A stretch of DNA of 64,000 nt from Metellina segmentata (taxonomy: Eukaryota; Arthropoda; Arachnida; Araneae; Tetragnathidae), in the NCBI GenBank assembly GCA_947359465.1, contig OX375883.1:21291828-21355827 (forward strand). The letters are read 5' to 3'. This document shows positions 21,490 to 33,284 of this stretch, in pieces (position 1 is the stretch's first letter; each line of letters begins with the position of its first letter). Below the pieces are notes generated by a model. That model worked only from the letters and a program-made list of their open reading frames with translations, was not told where the DNA came from and did no database searches. Position numbers and translations under genes: made by a program.

Positions 21490-23545
21490 TCTGTATAAAA
21501 ATCAGCCCCGACACCATTCCTGCTGATTCTTAGGTTTAATGGCATTCTGAATCCGAATATGACTCTCGTTTTCCCCCATCACGTACCGTTTTCTGGGAAC
21601 GCAACCCCCTTTGTTTATCACTTTTCAATGTAATTTTTTGGACATAAATTTGATTTGTTGTTGTCGTGCGGGCCATATATGGCCCAATCGGGGGGGGGGG
21701 GGGGGTGCCCCGGAGGGTTGGACTTCTTCATGCTTGACACATCCGTTTTACAGGAAGGTCCCTTTCACACATCCATTCACTCACACATATCGTAATTTAG
21801 ATCCCAATCAGAGGCCGATAACCCCCTGATCAGGTACCCCCAGAGGTACTGATTTGGGAACATGGAGGACTTTGTGACCACGACCAATTTAACGTGCCCT
21901 AGTCACCATTATCGAAGACGACGGTCTTTAGCCAGGTCTAAGCGCCTATTTCGCAACCATCAGAATTGCAGGATCAGCTGAGGACAGAACCAACAACCCT
22001 TCCGATGCGAGCCCGACGCTCTATAAATTTGATTTGGAGTGGAGGAAAGGTTTATTTTAACCATAAAATTTCTTCTGATGGGCTAGAGAGGTGAAAAGTT
22101 AAAAAACATGAACATTTGTAGCAAGGAGGGAGATTTGGGAGGTGTATCGTCGTGATAAAAAAAATAGCCTTTTTTAAAAGAATTAAAAAAAACAATCATT
22201 TATTTAGATATTGGTAGCGATATCACAGTTACAACTACATCTCATCATACTCTAACACAGCACCGTGTCCACACTTCAAAAAATCATCCAATCGACTACT
22301 AACAGTCTTCAAAACATATCTTTTCACCAACGTTATACATAAAAGAAAAAATGAACTTCCGGGAAAACCATTTAAGCTTACATAAATCTGTCAAAAGAAA
22401 AGATATCCTTTCCAAGAGTATTAAGAAGTATAAATAAACACAGGAAGTATCACAATATCTTGGAATAAGGAAAAAGAAATACTATCATAACATTTAAAAG
22501 ATATTCCGGAAGTGTACGTTACAACTCTTCCCCCTTAGAATAAATTTTTACCCTGTAAAAAGTTACCATAACTAAAAAAAAGTGTACGTTACAGAGGATT
22601 TGTCCCCTTAAATTGTAAAAAAATCATTAAAAATAATCGTTTTTTATGTTTTTCTTTTCCTAATTTTTTTCACTTCTTTCGGCATATTCCAGCTTCTAGA
22701 CCCTCGTTTCCCTCCCCCATACATCACAACAAATACAAATATATAACAACAATTTTGGCTAAAAGCGAGTGAGGGGGGAGAGGTCCCAAATCCCTCGCAA
22801 GAAAGTTTGAAAGATTCACTGAACGACGGTGGCGCTCTCAATAACTCGCGCGCTTCGTGGTTTCCGCAGGAATTTTCATGCTTCGACAAGATTAAACTTG
22901 GATTGCCTTTGTCTCTATGGTTATGATCTGTAATCGTTATCTTCCCACCTTACATCTTTCGCGCGATCGTAGAGTCAAGTTTTCGGTATTCTAGGCGTGT
23001 TTCCAAGATGTTTAGATTATGTAAAACGGTCCAAATTTTTTTGCTACGGCTTTTTCAAAGTGAATTACAGTTTGTGAGTGTATGTTGTGATTAATATCGA
23101 GCATTGATTTACTGTTTAACTATGCCACGCGAATGTAAAAGCTGGAAATTTGTGGAAAATAAATGTATTTTTTTTACAATTTAAGGGTTCAAATTCTCTC
23201 CCCCCCCCTATTCTTCCTCCTTGCTTCTAATGTTCACGTTTTAGAGCTTTTTACCTCTCTAGCCCGTCAGAAGAAATTTAATGATTGAAATAATCCTTTT
23301 CCCCACTCTCCTTTCCCCCAAAATCAAATTTATTTTCATAAAATTATATCGAAAAGTGATAAGCATAGGGGGACGGGGGCGTGGTGTGGGAGATTTCCCC
23401 AGCCATTAAATTGGGAATCTGAAATGCCCAATTAGGGTGATATGGGTAGAAGTAGTAGTAGATTGGGGGAAATAGGTGTCACATTCGACAAGAGGTCATT
23501 TATTGTATAAGATAAAAATCAGAAGGAATGGTGTCAGGGCTCGAA
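21490..23545. repeat. 2-kb foldback repeat
   Basis: The arm at 21490-22135, excluding an inserted SINE, is the diverged inverse of 23200-23540. Matching blocks include GACACCATTCCT, CTTATCACTTTTC and GGGCTAGAGAGGT. The loop of about 1.06 kb is without a recognisable gene. Boundaries and target duplication are unclear. Confidence 0.65.
21658..22022 (-). mobile_element. SINE-C copy with truncated head
   Basis: This is the reverse complement of SINE-C, inserted in the left arm of the foldback. The perfect 14-bp duplication ATAAATTTGATTTG lies at 21644-21657 and 22023-22036. The head stops inside the tRNA-like part. A G run of 17 lies in the 3' end region at 21691-21707. Confidence 0.85.
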
Positions 23546-23549
23546 ATAA

Positions 23550-25120
23550 AAGTTTCTTTTGCAAAGAGACAAACATTTAAAGAAAAATTTTATTCGATTA
23601 TATTGGGCTTGACATTTAGTCACCACTTAAATAATAATATTTATATATATTTATGCATAGATTTATGTTTACTATTATATCCATACATATTCGTAATAGT
23701 TGAGTGAAAAGTTGTTTAACATATTAACTTCTATTAAGGAAGTTAATAAGATCGGAAAGGGAAAAGTTACCATTAATAGTGTAATTAAATTCAAACTCGG
23801 GGTGTTATCAATAGTTAACTGTGATTGTAATTGCTACCGAAATGTATTTGCGATTGTAAACTGTGACCATTATATCGAATGAATATATTTAAAAATTTAC
23901 TTCTAATGTGTTCATAATATGAGAAAATTGTTTTGTTTTTTTGAAAACTTTGGTATCATTAATAAATTTATCTTGAAAATTTTAAAAATGCCATCTTTTG
24001 ATCTTACCTTTGGACTGGACTTTAATATCACTTTCGGAGCACCCTCTGTGTGTAATGCAGCCTATCTCCACATTAGAAAAACAGAAATAAATTTAAATAA
24101 AAACTGTTATACATAAGTTTGGGTAAATTTAAATAAAAAATGTAGGTCTAGGGTGCAAGAAAAACTTAATTGCTAAATTAACCGCAAGCATACAGGCGAG
24201 CAAAACTAGAAGAGATGTATGTTATTCTCCTACCTACTGACCGCGACTTGGATGCTTAGGTCTGTCCAATGGCTGACTCAGGGACGAAACCCCCTGGACT
24301 GCTATACGCTCTCACAAAAGAGCGTTATAATCTTACCTTTCACAACAGAGCTGTTTTTTAATTAGTCCGTGCTATGAGCATTTTGGTAAAAAGATTGACA
24401 GCATATTACGCAGCACCAGCATGCAGCTCCTTTAATGTTGTCTAGGCGCCCGATTTGAAATGCTATTGTAGCGACATCTAGTAGCATATTTTTCACTGTT
24501 ACCTAATCAACAATAATCGTCGGTCACCGTTCGCAATCATCAATAGAGTAGGAACATCCATGTCCTTTCCTAGATCGAGCTAGAAGTCAGAATCTGTAAG
24601 TTTTTTGGTGGTGTGGCAATTTTTCTCGTTTGTTTGCTTTACAAAAAAACGCACTGTTCTCACGAGGATATTCATAACACAATGGATTTTAGCGCTCCTG
24701 GTGGCAGCTTCTTGACAGTTCCACCTCTTTGCAATAAAGTCATTTTTCATAATTGTTAGACTCGTTGCTCCTGCACTCGCTTATTCAACGTGAGATACAA
24801 ACTTTTAAATTTCATTCAATATGTTTATAAGGGCATGACAGTTACTCACACTACTTAAATAAGAATTATTTATTGGTGTATTTTTTTTAATTTATATTTT
24901 TACTTTTTAATGCTGTATCATGTTAAATTTAAAAGTTAGCTCCAAGCTTAGGAGTTGACAAGTGATACTGTAGGTACTAATAATTATTTTACGTTAATTT
25001 CTATCTCTAATTGCTGCAGATAATTAAATGATTCTTAAGGCCAGTTAACGATTCTTCGTTTTCCGTATGCGTTTGGCTCCGCCTTGCGCAAAAGATAGTC
25101 GTTTAGAGACTTGCGCATGG
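23550..25120. other. No gene; dispersed repeat remnants
   Basis: AT-rich sequence. GGGCTCGAAAT near 23543 resembles hAT ends, and a GAATAT...AATAAAGTC block near 24670-24750 is LTR-like. No supported gene. Confidence 0.35.
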
Positions 25121-26885
25121 CTTGCGTCGGAACGTTGCCTACGTAATACACAAGGCCGGGAAATTTCAATTGAGAAGGTGGGGAATATGTAGTTCCACAA
25201 CCATTGGTAGATGGCGCTGTTTTTTGCCGTAATAGTTGATTTGTCGTCCTGTGGATTTATCAAAGTTATCCTTGTATTTCTAGATATCTGTGCATTATCT
25301 AATAATTTGAACTCCGCATCTGTTTGCGTATTATTTGTTTAATAAATTGTTCTTTTTAACTTAACGTAGAACATTGTAAGTTTTGTAAATGAAAAAGGTA
25401 AACAATTGTTTTTAATACGTTTCACTGTTTAGTAAATGAAAAAAGCGAAACGTTATTTTTTAAAACGTTAAAATAATTTTTTACAGAAAGAATGAAATAT
25501 GCATGTAAACAGGCGCGAAGATAAAAATTTCCACAGGGTCAGAAGCGACTTTTTTTTTTTTTTTTCAAATTAAAAAGCAAATTGCTTTTCAAAATTAAGT
25601 TTTATTTTTATTTTAAAGTTTTAGATTTTTTTAGTTATTATTATTTTTAAATTGCAAAGTTTTACAAATTATATGAAATAGAAATTATTAAAATAAATTT
25701 AATTAAAAGAAACTGGTCTATCCCATTCAGTAATTTTGTGTTTTGGTGAATTGACTTCATTTTTGCTTTACTAAAATAGTAGCTAATAGCCTCACTGCTG
25801 CCCCTCTCAAAGGCTAGTGCTGTTTATTTTACCTATGAAATCATTGGCCATCAAAGGGTTAAATGACCTTGAGTGAAGTAATGTTGCATGCATTTATAAA
25901 TATGAAATACAATAAAATGAAAATCATAAGTGGAATTTAATAGCGTAGTTTACATTTAAGTTACTAATGTGAAGAGACCGGATTTTTATGCAGTAAAAAC
26001 TTCCAAAACATGCCATAAAATATGCAGTTAAAAATGCTAAAATATGAAGTAAAAAATGACGAAATATGCATAAACTTAGGAAATATTTGTTCGGTGGCAG
26101 TATGTGCTACTACAAAGAAAAATTTAAATCAGAGCACAAACTTAATCAAGCCTCAATTTGAATGTAAATTTTAGAGGTATGTACACTTGGGCCTCCCATA
26201 GCACTGGAGTTACACCCTGTAAAGAAAAACAGTGTTATATAATTTATATGATAATATAAGGAAGCTTTTGTCTTGCTTTCATTAAATTTTTGGATGAACA
26301 CATAATACCATTTTCAAATTCTATTCTGCTAAAAATAAATGCAGTTTCTCATCCCAAGATGCTCTATATTTCTTTGATGATGATTCTGATGAAGCTTTTG
26401 GAATTAATTAAAAAAAGACATCCATGAGAAAATACACTCAATATTTACTGACATGCTTAGTCAAATGCACACCTAGATACATTTATACAGCAGGAGAAAT
26501 TTAAAATGTTTGAACAAAGGAATTTCAAAAGCCAGTACTCCTTTTTTTTATTAAAATTTAAAAAAATATTGCATCTCCCTTTATTGCCTGTAATACATTG
26601 GGAGAATACAGACATTGCTCATCTAATTGCAAAACCAGATGTTTTTGTAACATTCAGCAGAAATGTTTGAGAGTCGCATGCTCTTGCCCTTATAGAACTA
26701 CAATTATTATTATGTACAATCAGTTTGAAATACATTTACATTACATACAATAGACATTTATATACATACATTAGACATTTACATGCATTTCTTATTTACG
26801 ATAACATTCATACGACAATTAAATAAATAATTACAATTTAAGTATTTTTCTGTTCAATGGTTTGCGCTTTAACTTTTTACTAATA

Positions 26886-27301
26886 TCAATTTCGTTGGTA
26901 AGTCTTTGCGCATAGATTGTCCAATATCGGTTTCAAAAATTTAGTCACAATGATGTCACTAAGTTTGTCACTAATGTCACAATTGTTTTTACATTTGAAA
27001 TGTTTTACATATTCTGGTAGCACAAATATTTTTAGGTTTTTTACCAGATGCTGACTTTTAAAGTTAGATAAACTTTTAAAAACAAATTCCAATACATTAT
27101 TTAGAAAAAATACAAATTTTCGAGCAGGATAACGTAATGAGCCACGGTCTTGCATTTTAATTAAATTCATCAGTGGTGAATTAGTATTAGGAGATGAAAG
27201 TGGCTCTAAACAAGTTTCACAGTTGGTGTGTTCTTCAGCAACTCGAACCAAGTAACCAGCAATCATAGCCAGCGAAGAAAGTTTAAGGTCCACATGTCGT
27301 T
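26886..27301 (-). CDS. P-element-type transposase, last exon
   Basis: The acceptor TTCTTTTAG|AA at 27302 joins in frame with the previous segment across a 497-bp intron (27302-27798). It encodes RHVDLKLSSLAMIAGYLVR and a cysteine-containing C-terminus of about 137 codons with no stop before 26886. GYLVRVAE is typical of the P/THAP9 C-terminal tail. An AATTTAAG region and the left terminal repeat follow. Confidence 0.7.
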
Positions 27302-27798
27302 CTAAAAGAATTATTATTTAAAAAATAAGTACCAATATACAAAACATGTATAAAAAATAAATGAAATATTTTGGACTACTAATTGGGACTAATCAGTTAT
27401 AAGCAAGAATAACCTATTTTAAATCTAATACAACTAAATAAAAATATGTTGACCATATTTTTCAAATAAAATATAGGGACAGGGTATCTTGTAATTTGAA
27501 TAGTTTATATTTCTTTTCTGCTTTATTGCAATAAATATAGTTTAGTTTTACGCTAAAAAAAAATTATAAAATCTTAACACTTCAAATAAATTGGCCCAAA
27601 GAAAGAAAACAGATCTTACTGGAGTGCATATATCTTTTCAACTCCATCCTAGTAAAAAGCATAGTTTGGGGTAAATCTATAAGTATTATATTTTTTAATA
27701 TACATATTATTTTTTTTAATATACATATTCTTTTAATAGCGATGAATACCGAGATATCTCTGTAATTAAGAATTATTAATAGAGAAACTAAATCTTAC

Positions 27799-28449
27799 CT
27801 TCAAGAGGTTTTTGAAGTATTTGAAGTACTTCTAGAGGAAGCTTGACACATTTTGAATTTTCAACATTAACTTCAATTTGGTTTTTTCTTAATACATCCA
27901 TAGTTTTGAATACTTGTTTTTCAACATTTGAAGCTGAAGATGGATTTATCATGCCAGTTTTTAATGTTGATTCTAATGCATACATACAGGATCTGGCATC
28001 CATCATATCATTAAATCCCCCTTTTCTTCTAAGGTGGCTGAACAGAAGTTCAATATCATCACTGTTTAGATTTCTGCTAAGAATATAGTGGTAACCACTT
28101 GTTAAAAGGTACTTGATGCATGAGATCGTTGACTGTGTTGTTAATACCAATGCTTCATAGGTCTCGTGAGATATTTTATTAACTTTCTCATTACATTTTT
28201 GAATTTCGGCCATATAAGGAAGAAAATGTTCTTCCAACCAGAGGAAACGTTCATCAGAAACATCTGTAAATACTAATTTATTCATATTTTTTGAAAAATA
28301 TGCATGGTGAAAATTGCAAATATCATGAATGTCATGCCATTTTTTTACATTTTCAATGAAAACAATAGTTTCTGAGAGACTCAATTTATTGGCAATGAGT
28401 TGAGGAGCGATTATAGGCAAAGATTTCAAAGCTGCAATGACTGAATCTG
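27799..28449 (-). CDS. P-element-type transposase, middle segment
   Basis: This continues the transposase after the T-run frame change (SDSVIAALKSLPIIAPQL). It holds SGYHYILSRNLNSDDIELLF with HLRRKGGFND, the conserved C-terminal block that carries the third acidic catalytic residue in the P family. It ends at a donor, CTTGAAG|GTAAGA (27798 downwards), in phase 1. Stop codons lie just beyond, which supports splicing. Like classical P elements, this gene therefore keeps a late intron. Confidence 0.75.
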
Positions 28450-29969
28450 AAAAAAACATATTTAGCTCTTTTCACATTCATTTTTTCTAAGTTAGTAGGA
28501 AAAAGGACCTTTCTTGTTAAAGCCCGTACTGGCTTAACAGCTAAATATTTTTGAGTATCATATAGCTTTTTTAGATGTGAACTAGAAATAACTTTGTTTT
28601 GATAAATTAGGTCTTTGTCTAAGAATTGAGAACGTATGTTTTTTAAAATATGACTGCAGTCAAAACTGAGGAATAGTGGTCGTTCCTTATCATTTGGATG
28701 AGGAATTTGAAATGAAATATCCCCACCACTGAGCTCTTTCATCATGCTAAAATTAACAGATGCATTATCTGTTACTAGTCTTATGACTTTAAAACCAATT
28801 ACCTCTACTTCTTTGACAACTTTCTTGGTCAATGAACACAATTGGGTACCAGTCAATTGTTTCGTAAAATAAAAGGCAACTGGAATATGGTATGCTGTTG
28901 ACAGGCCTTTAAACAAAAAACACAAAAGTCTGTTGGCAACTTTTTCGCCACAACCAATTTCTTCAATTTCTGATGTGGAATATCCTAAAAATTGATCCAA
29001 ATTACGGTCATACAACAACTTTGCCTTAATTGCCATTTCATCTATTATTAATGAGCCCATTTTCTCTTCCTCATTCTTCAAGCTTTCAAATTCAGAGCAC
29101 AAACGTTGTTTGATGAGAGAAGTTATGCCAGTTTCACCATTTGAAAATCCCACAAAATTTTTAAGGGTTTTTGAATGTGGAATTTGCAATATATTGAGTG
29201 ATCGCACAAACTCATAGGCTGCTGGAGCCTTTCTCTGCCATAGAACACAAATTTTTAAAGTTGTTTCTTCATATTTTATATGTTTTTTACCATATGCATT
29301 AATTTGCTCCAAGAGGAACAATGATTTTAAATTTCCCTTTTTGCTATCTTCTACAATTTTTAACAATTTTACTTCCTCGTCAGATTTCTTCCTTTTTTTC
29401 TCCTTCTCAAGAAGCTTTATTTTCTGTTTTAAAGCTACAATTTTCGAACGCAATTTATAAAGTGACTTAGATTTGGATACGCATTTACAACTTAATTTAT
29501 TTATCGAAGACACTTGGATTCCCATGTCCATAGTGGAAGAGGTGGAAACATCATGGCCTGCTTCTTCAAAAGAAAGATTTGGAGATCTAACACATACTCT
29601 TTTAACATTAGACTCATCAGACAATTTACAAGAAGCTAATCTCTTTTTTGGACTTTTCCTTACTTTCCTTTCTTTTTGTTTATGTTCTGGGTACCCAGTG
29701 AATACTGTAGGTACAACATGAGGTAACAATCTTCGTTGTAAAGTACTCACACTGAAATCCTGAACAGTAAAATGCTTGCTGCAAATTTTTGAAGCTTGGT
29801 TTGGACACCAAAGAGCTTTGTCCTTATTACATTGACGAGAAATAGCAACTCGCCACTTATCTCTTAAAAAAAAAAAAATGGGATCATTAGGAAAACTGTG
29901 AAAACCAACCTTTTCTTTCAGAGAGGAATTCGAATTGCAATATGGTACACAACAATGTACCATTTTCAC
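28450..29969 (-). CDS. P-element-type THAP transposase, N-terminal and catalytic part
   Basis: The start MKMVHCCVPYC opens a THAP domain, residues 1 to about 90, with zinc ligands C6/C11/C63/H66 (C-x4-C...C-x2-H) and HVVPTVF at the end. A lysine/leucine-rich coiled coil follows at about 160-200. The P-type RNase H-like catalytic region contains IIDEMAIKAKLLYDR (Asp near 310) and LVTDNASVNFSMM (Asp near 401). It also has a SFDCSHILKNIR block, where P-family proteins carry the GTP-binding insertion region. The frame stays open until a run of seven T (28450-28456 on the plus strand), then goes out of register. One T fewer would join it to the next segment at the conserved FPTNLEKMNV-KYVFSDS junction. 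Either a sequencing or assembly slip or a real inactivating change fits. Confidence 0.8.
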
Positions 29970-30929
29970 TAATTATTTGTGCACAATATTGTTATAATAT
30001 TGGTTTAAAAAGCAGTATAATGCAATAAATAATAACAAATATAAAATTATAAAAAAAGCTTTGTCAAAAACAAACACGATCTCCAAACACACACCAGAGC
30101 GTCATTGTTTACATTGAAAAATCGCGTTAGAACGGCAAAGAAACGCGATCCTAGCGGACATTTCCGTGAACTAAGGAGTCGCCAGTTTTTGGACGAAAAT
30201 ACGCCAAATTTCCCGGCCTTGTGTATTACGTAGGCAACGGTCGAAACCAATAATCAGCTTTTGATCACGCACACTAGATGTCGCTATAACTGTTTTTTCT
30301 TTTTCCACGAGACAGACATTTGTTTATTAGAGAGCGTTATGAAAATAAAATCACTTTAGAAACATTGTCAAAAATAGAAGAAATTAGAAAAGCTAGAAAT
30401 AATACATTGCTGTCCAAGATTTTTTAAAACTCGAGTGATTATTTTTCTTTTGTTCCAACCAAATTTTCATCTTTGATTTTTTAATTCCTTTTATAGGCAA
30501 ATTCTATTGCATCTGTCCATATATTCAATTTTATGAAAGAACAAAAACACACCTCGTTTATGTTGGAAAGTATTGAATTTTTAGTTAGTAAACATTTGTT
30601 GTTTGTAATTTTCCAATGGTATATTACGTAATTAATTCATTTTCAGTATAAATGTTATTTTTGTACTGAGGGTTTTAATTGTATATGCAATTGGAGAATA
30701 GCTGTTTCTCGTGTTAACTCACTACACTAGGAAAATTGTTGTGTGTATCTCATAGTTTGAGAAATTAATTTATGTACTACACGTGTATATGGTAAGCATG
30801 TCCTTTTTATTTCATCGTTGATTCCTTTAGATTTAGTTTTTTCAAAACATTACTATTGTTCTTCATTTTATGTTTTGTGTATCTTGCATATTTAATTATC
30901 TCACAAGCATTGTTCAATACTTAATATAA

Positions 30930-30930
30930 G

Positions 30931-30976
<46 letters not shown>
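30930..30976. repeat. (TA)n microsatellite
   Basis: A long alternating TA run in otherwise AT-rich intron DNA. Nothing else is recognised in 30240-31220. Confidence 0.95.
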
Positions 30977-30981
<5 letters not shown>

Positions 30982-31231
30982 TAGGCACACAAGACCGACT
31001 CAAAGATTTTGTTTCAAATTCAACATTTCATTAAAAACTTCCTATTAAAGTATTCGAAGAAAATTTATGCAATTTATATGAAATAATTGAATTTAATGCC
31101 TTTCACTGAGCAAATATTTTCAATTTTTTAAATGGATCAGTGGAATAGATATAAGTGAAGTAAAAACAGATGAGAATAAATAATTTAAAATAAATGTAAT
31201 TGTAATATGATGCCAGTAGTGTGCCATTTGA

Positions 31232-31326
31232 TAACAGTTGCTATGCTTGTTAATTTTTAATTACAGCTATAATTACTGGTAATTTTCAATAGCAGCTATT
31301 ATTTCTACTTTTACCGGAATAACAGT
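31232..31326. repeat. Duplicate of the intron 1 acceptor-side sequence
   Basis: TAACAGTTGCTATGCTTGTT...TTTT (26 bp) and a CGGAATAACAGT block recur at 32876-32926, immediately upstream of exon 2. The left copy has about 45 extra bases. The pair brackets a LINE 3' end and looks like a long target duplication or a local duplication. Confidence 0.7.
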
Positions 31327-31391
31327 CCGCTTCTCTCCGTAAACAAATACAAATATTGACGACCAGCTACAGGCTTGTTAATTTCATAAAC

Positions 31392-31443
31392 AATTCATAA
31401 ACAAAGGACGAGCCTTGTTGGGCTCGTCCTTTGTTTATGAATT
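31392..31443. repeat. Perfect 23-bp stem-loop at a LINE 3' end
   Basis: The arms AATTCATAAACAAAGG...GCC (31392-31414) and their exact complement (31421-31443) flank a 6-base loop. On the minus strand it covers the stop codon and 3' terminus of a LINE ORF2 fragment. This suggests the 3' RNA hairpin recognised by the reverse transcriptase in some LINE clades (inference). Confidence 0.9.
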
Positions 31444-31875
31444 CCTCCATTCCCACTGACTATCCAATTGTATCTTAAATTCGTACACTCCCTTTGAATT
31501 AACTATATTTTCTGGCAACGCGTTCCATTTGTTTATTACCCTATTAAAGTAGTAGTTTTTCCTTGAATCCCGATTAAAATGTGTCTTATTCAATTTATAC
31601 CCATGGCCCCTTGTTCTGTTATCCCTATTGAAATTTAAGCCCTCTGTGTCCCCTTGTTTTACAAACTTGAAAAGCTGAATCAAATCCCCCCTCCTTCTCA
31701 CTAGTGTATACATGTTTAGCTTACTTAAACGTTCATTATAGTCTATATTTGCTATCCCCTTTATAATTTTTGTAGCTCTGTGCTGAACCCTTTCAATTAA
31801 TTCTATATCCTTTCTCATATATGGAGCCCAGAATTGTACAGCATATTCTAGATGTGGTCCTACTAAGATCTTATA
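31435..31875 (-). pseudogene. LINE ORF2 C-terminal end (reverse transcriptase thumb)
   Basis: The frame reads YKILVGPHLEYAVQFWAPYM, then DIELIERVQHRATKII and a VRRRGDLIQLFK stretch, ending at a TAA in the terminal hairpin. This is the C-terminus of a CR1/L2-like non-LTR ORF2 with no ribonuclease H domain. About 146 codons remain open. The upstream codons continue beyond the inserted Tc1 element at 32763-32850 (LLGYIKKTV, RDKNIILPLY). Everything further 5' is missing, so it is a 5'-truncated insertion. Confidence 0.75.
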
Positions 31876-32762
31876 CACAGTTCAGCCACATTAATGCGAC
31901 CACCTGTCAAAAGCCAGAATAGCCACCTTTGGAAGAGCGGACCGCTGCGAGACGTGCAGGAAGAGAGTCAATTAGGTTTCTGAAGGTGTTCACTGGGATG
32001 TTAAGCCATGCGGATTCCAGTGCCGTGGCCAGCTGCGCAAGATTACGCGGTTGAGGATCCATGGCAATTGTTGCAGGGTGTTTGCTTTCAGACGTTTCAC
32101 GCCGTATACGCCAACGTCCATCTGTCCGATGGAGCATAAAACGTGATTCATCGGAAAAAGCCACCTGTCGCCACTCTGTGGACGTCCAGTTGCGGTACTG
32201 GCGTGCAAATTCCAGCCTTCGTCGCCGATGAACAGCAGTCAGCATAGGTGCATTAACCAGGCGTCTGATGCGGAGGCCCATGCACAGCAACGTTCGCTGA
32301 ACCGTTGTTGAGGATACACTTTCGGTAGCCCCTTGGTTCATCTGGGCGGTCAGTTGCTCAACAGTTGCACGTCTATTCGCCCGAACGCATCTCCGTAGCC
32401 ATCGTTCGCCTCTGTCATCTATAGGCCGTGGTACACCACATGTGCCACGCCGCTGATTTTGGATAGTGCTATTTTGCCATGCACGGTATACTTTTACCAC
32501 GGCGGCATACGAACAGTTCACAAAATTAGCCGTTTCCGAAATGCTTCCACCCTTGGCACGAAAGCCAATAATCATGCCCTTTTGGACGATGGATAAATCG
32601 CTACGTTTCTGCATTACGCCAACGATTGAAATGCTTTCCGATGCCCTAGGACATTCTTTATATACACTCCACAGCAATGTGCTGCCACCTGCCTTTTGTG
32701 ATTGGTTATTTGACGTTGACGTCGAAAGTAGGTGGTGGTCACATTATTGTGACTGGACTGTG
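31876..32762 (-). mobile_element. Tc1-like transposon, internally deleted
   Basis: TA duplications lie at 31874-31875 and 32763-32764. The ends read CACAGTTCAGCCACATTAAT and, inverted, CACAGTCCAGTCACAATAAT. It is 887 bp and interrupts the LINE reverse transcriptase exactly between LPLY and KILV, so it is younger than the LINE. Confidence 0.88.
31907..32641 (-). pseudogene. Tc1-like transposase with catalytic deletion
   Basis: A single open frame keeps the two helix-turn-helix motifs (DLSIVQKGMIIGFRAKGGSI, SSTTVQRTLLCMGLRIRR) and the first catalytic block (WRQVAFSDESRFMLHRTDGR). It then jumps to LAQLATALESAWLNIP and a conserved C-terminal tail. The D...D34E middle segment is missing, so the protein lacks at least two catalytic acids. 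It could still bind the terminal repeats. The methionine at about 32612 (MQKRSDLS) is the likely start. Confidence 0.78.
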
Positions 32763-32943
32763 TATAACGGCAAGATTATGTTCTTATCCCTTGAGGTTAC
32801 AGTCTTTTTAATATACCCCAATAACGACCTGGTACTTTGGAGTAGTCAGGCAGGAATCACACCAAAAACATTTTATAACAGTTGCTATGCTTGTTAATTT
32901 TCTTGTACTTTTATCGGAATAACAGTTTGTCTCCATTACTCAG

Positions 32944-33271
32944 GAATATCGCAGGAAGAGGGCGACACCTGGAGTGAACACAGACGCTTTTTCCAGCAGA
33001 CAGCCCGACATTTCGGAGTGGGCAAGCACGAGATCGAGGCTCGGATACACGATGAGATCCGACACATGCTGGAGGAGTTCCGGCGGGCCGGAACCAATCC
33101 GGCCGACGCACACTTCCACGTGGCGTATGCCGTGAACAGCGTCGTGTCGCACGTTCTCTTCAGCAGGAAGTTGGACCGAGATCAGACGTTCCGCGACATT
33201 CTGTCGGTCATGATCAAGTTGGTCTTCATCTTCGTCGGAAACATACACATGGTAGTTGGCTATCCCTTCCA
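32944..33271 (+). CDS. P450 exon 2: helices B' to F
   Basis: This exon encodes residues 113 (split) to 221 and two bases of codon 222. The acceptor CTCCATTACTCAG|GA restores GLG-ISQEEGDTWSEHRRFF. The WxxxR haem-propionate contact is W122-R126. ARHFGVGKHEIEARIHDEI and the following HFHVAYAVNSVVSHVLFSRK are the usual C-D-E helices of the CYP2 clan. The donor is CCA|GTAAGT at 33272, with a stop codon one frame step beyond. The exon is markedly richer in G and C than its surroundings, as expected of coding sequence in AT-rich intron DNA. Confidence 0.92.
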
Positions 33272-33284
33272 GTAAGTCGTACAG

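Larger units (their letters stand above)
25133..30239 (-). mobile_element. P-element-like DNA transposon (THAP transposase)
   Basis: A perfect 34-bp inverted repeat lies at 25133-25166 and 30206-30239 (outer part CGTTGCCTACGTAATACACA). It encloses 5107 bp with a three-part THAP/P-type transposase on the minus strand. P elements have about 31-bp inverted repeats and 8-bp duplications. Here GTCGGAAC (25126-25133) and GTCGAAAC (30240-30247) are similar but not in exact register, so the true ends may differ by a base or two. The element sits inside P450 intron 1 in the opposite orientation. Confidence 0.75.

Noticed and set aside
24200..24330. Possible structured non-coding RNA (GGACGAAACCCCCTGG region)
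   Set aside because: No stem arrangement or known RNA signature could be confirmed by eye.
31392..31443. Rho-independent terminator
   Set aside because: The stem-loop resembles one, but the DNA is eukaryotic, and the hairpin lies at a LINE 3' end.
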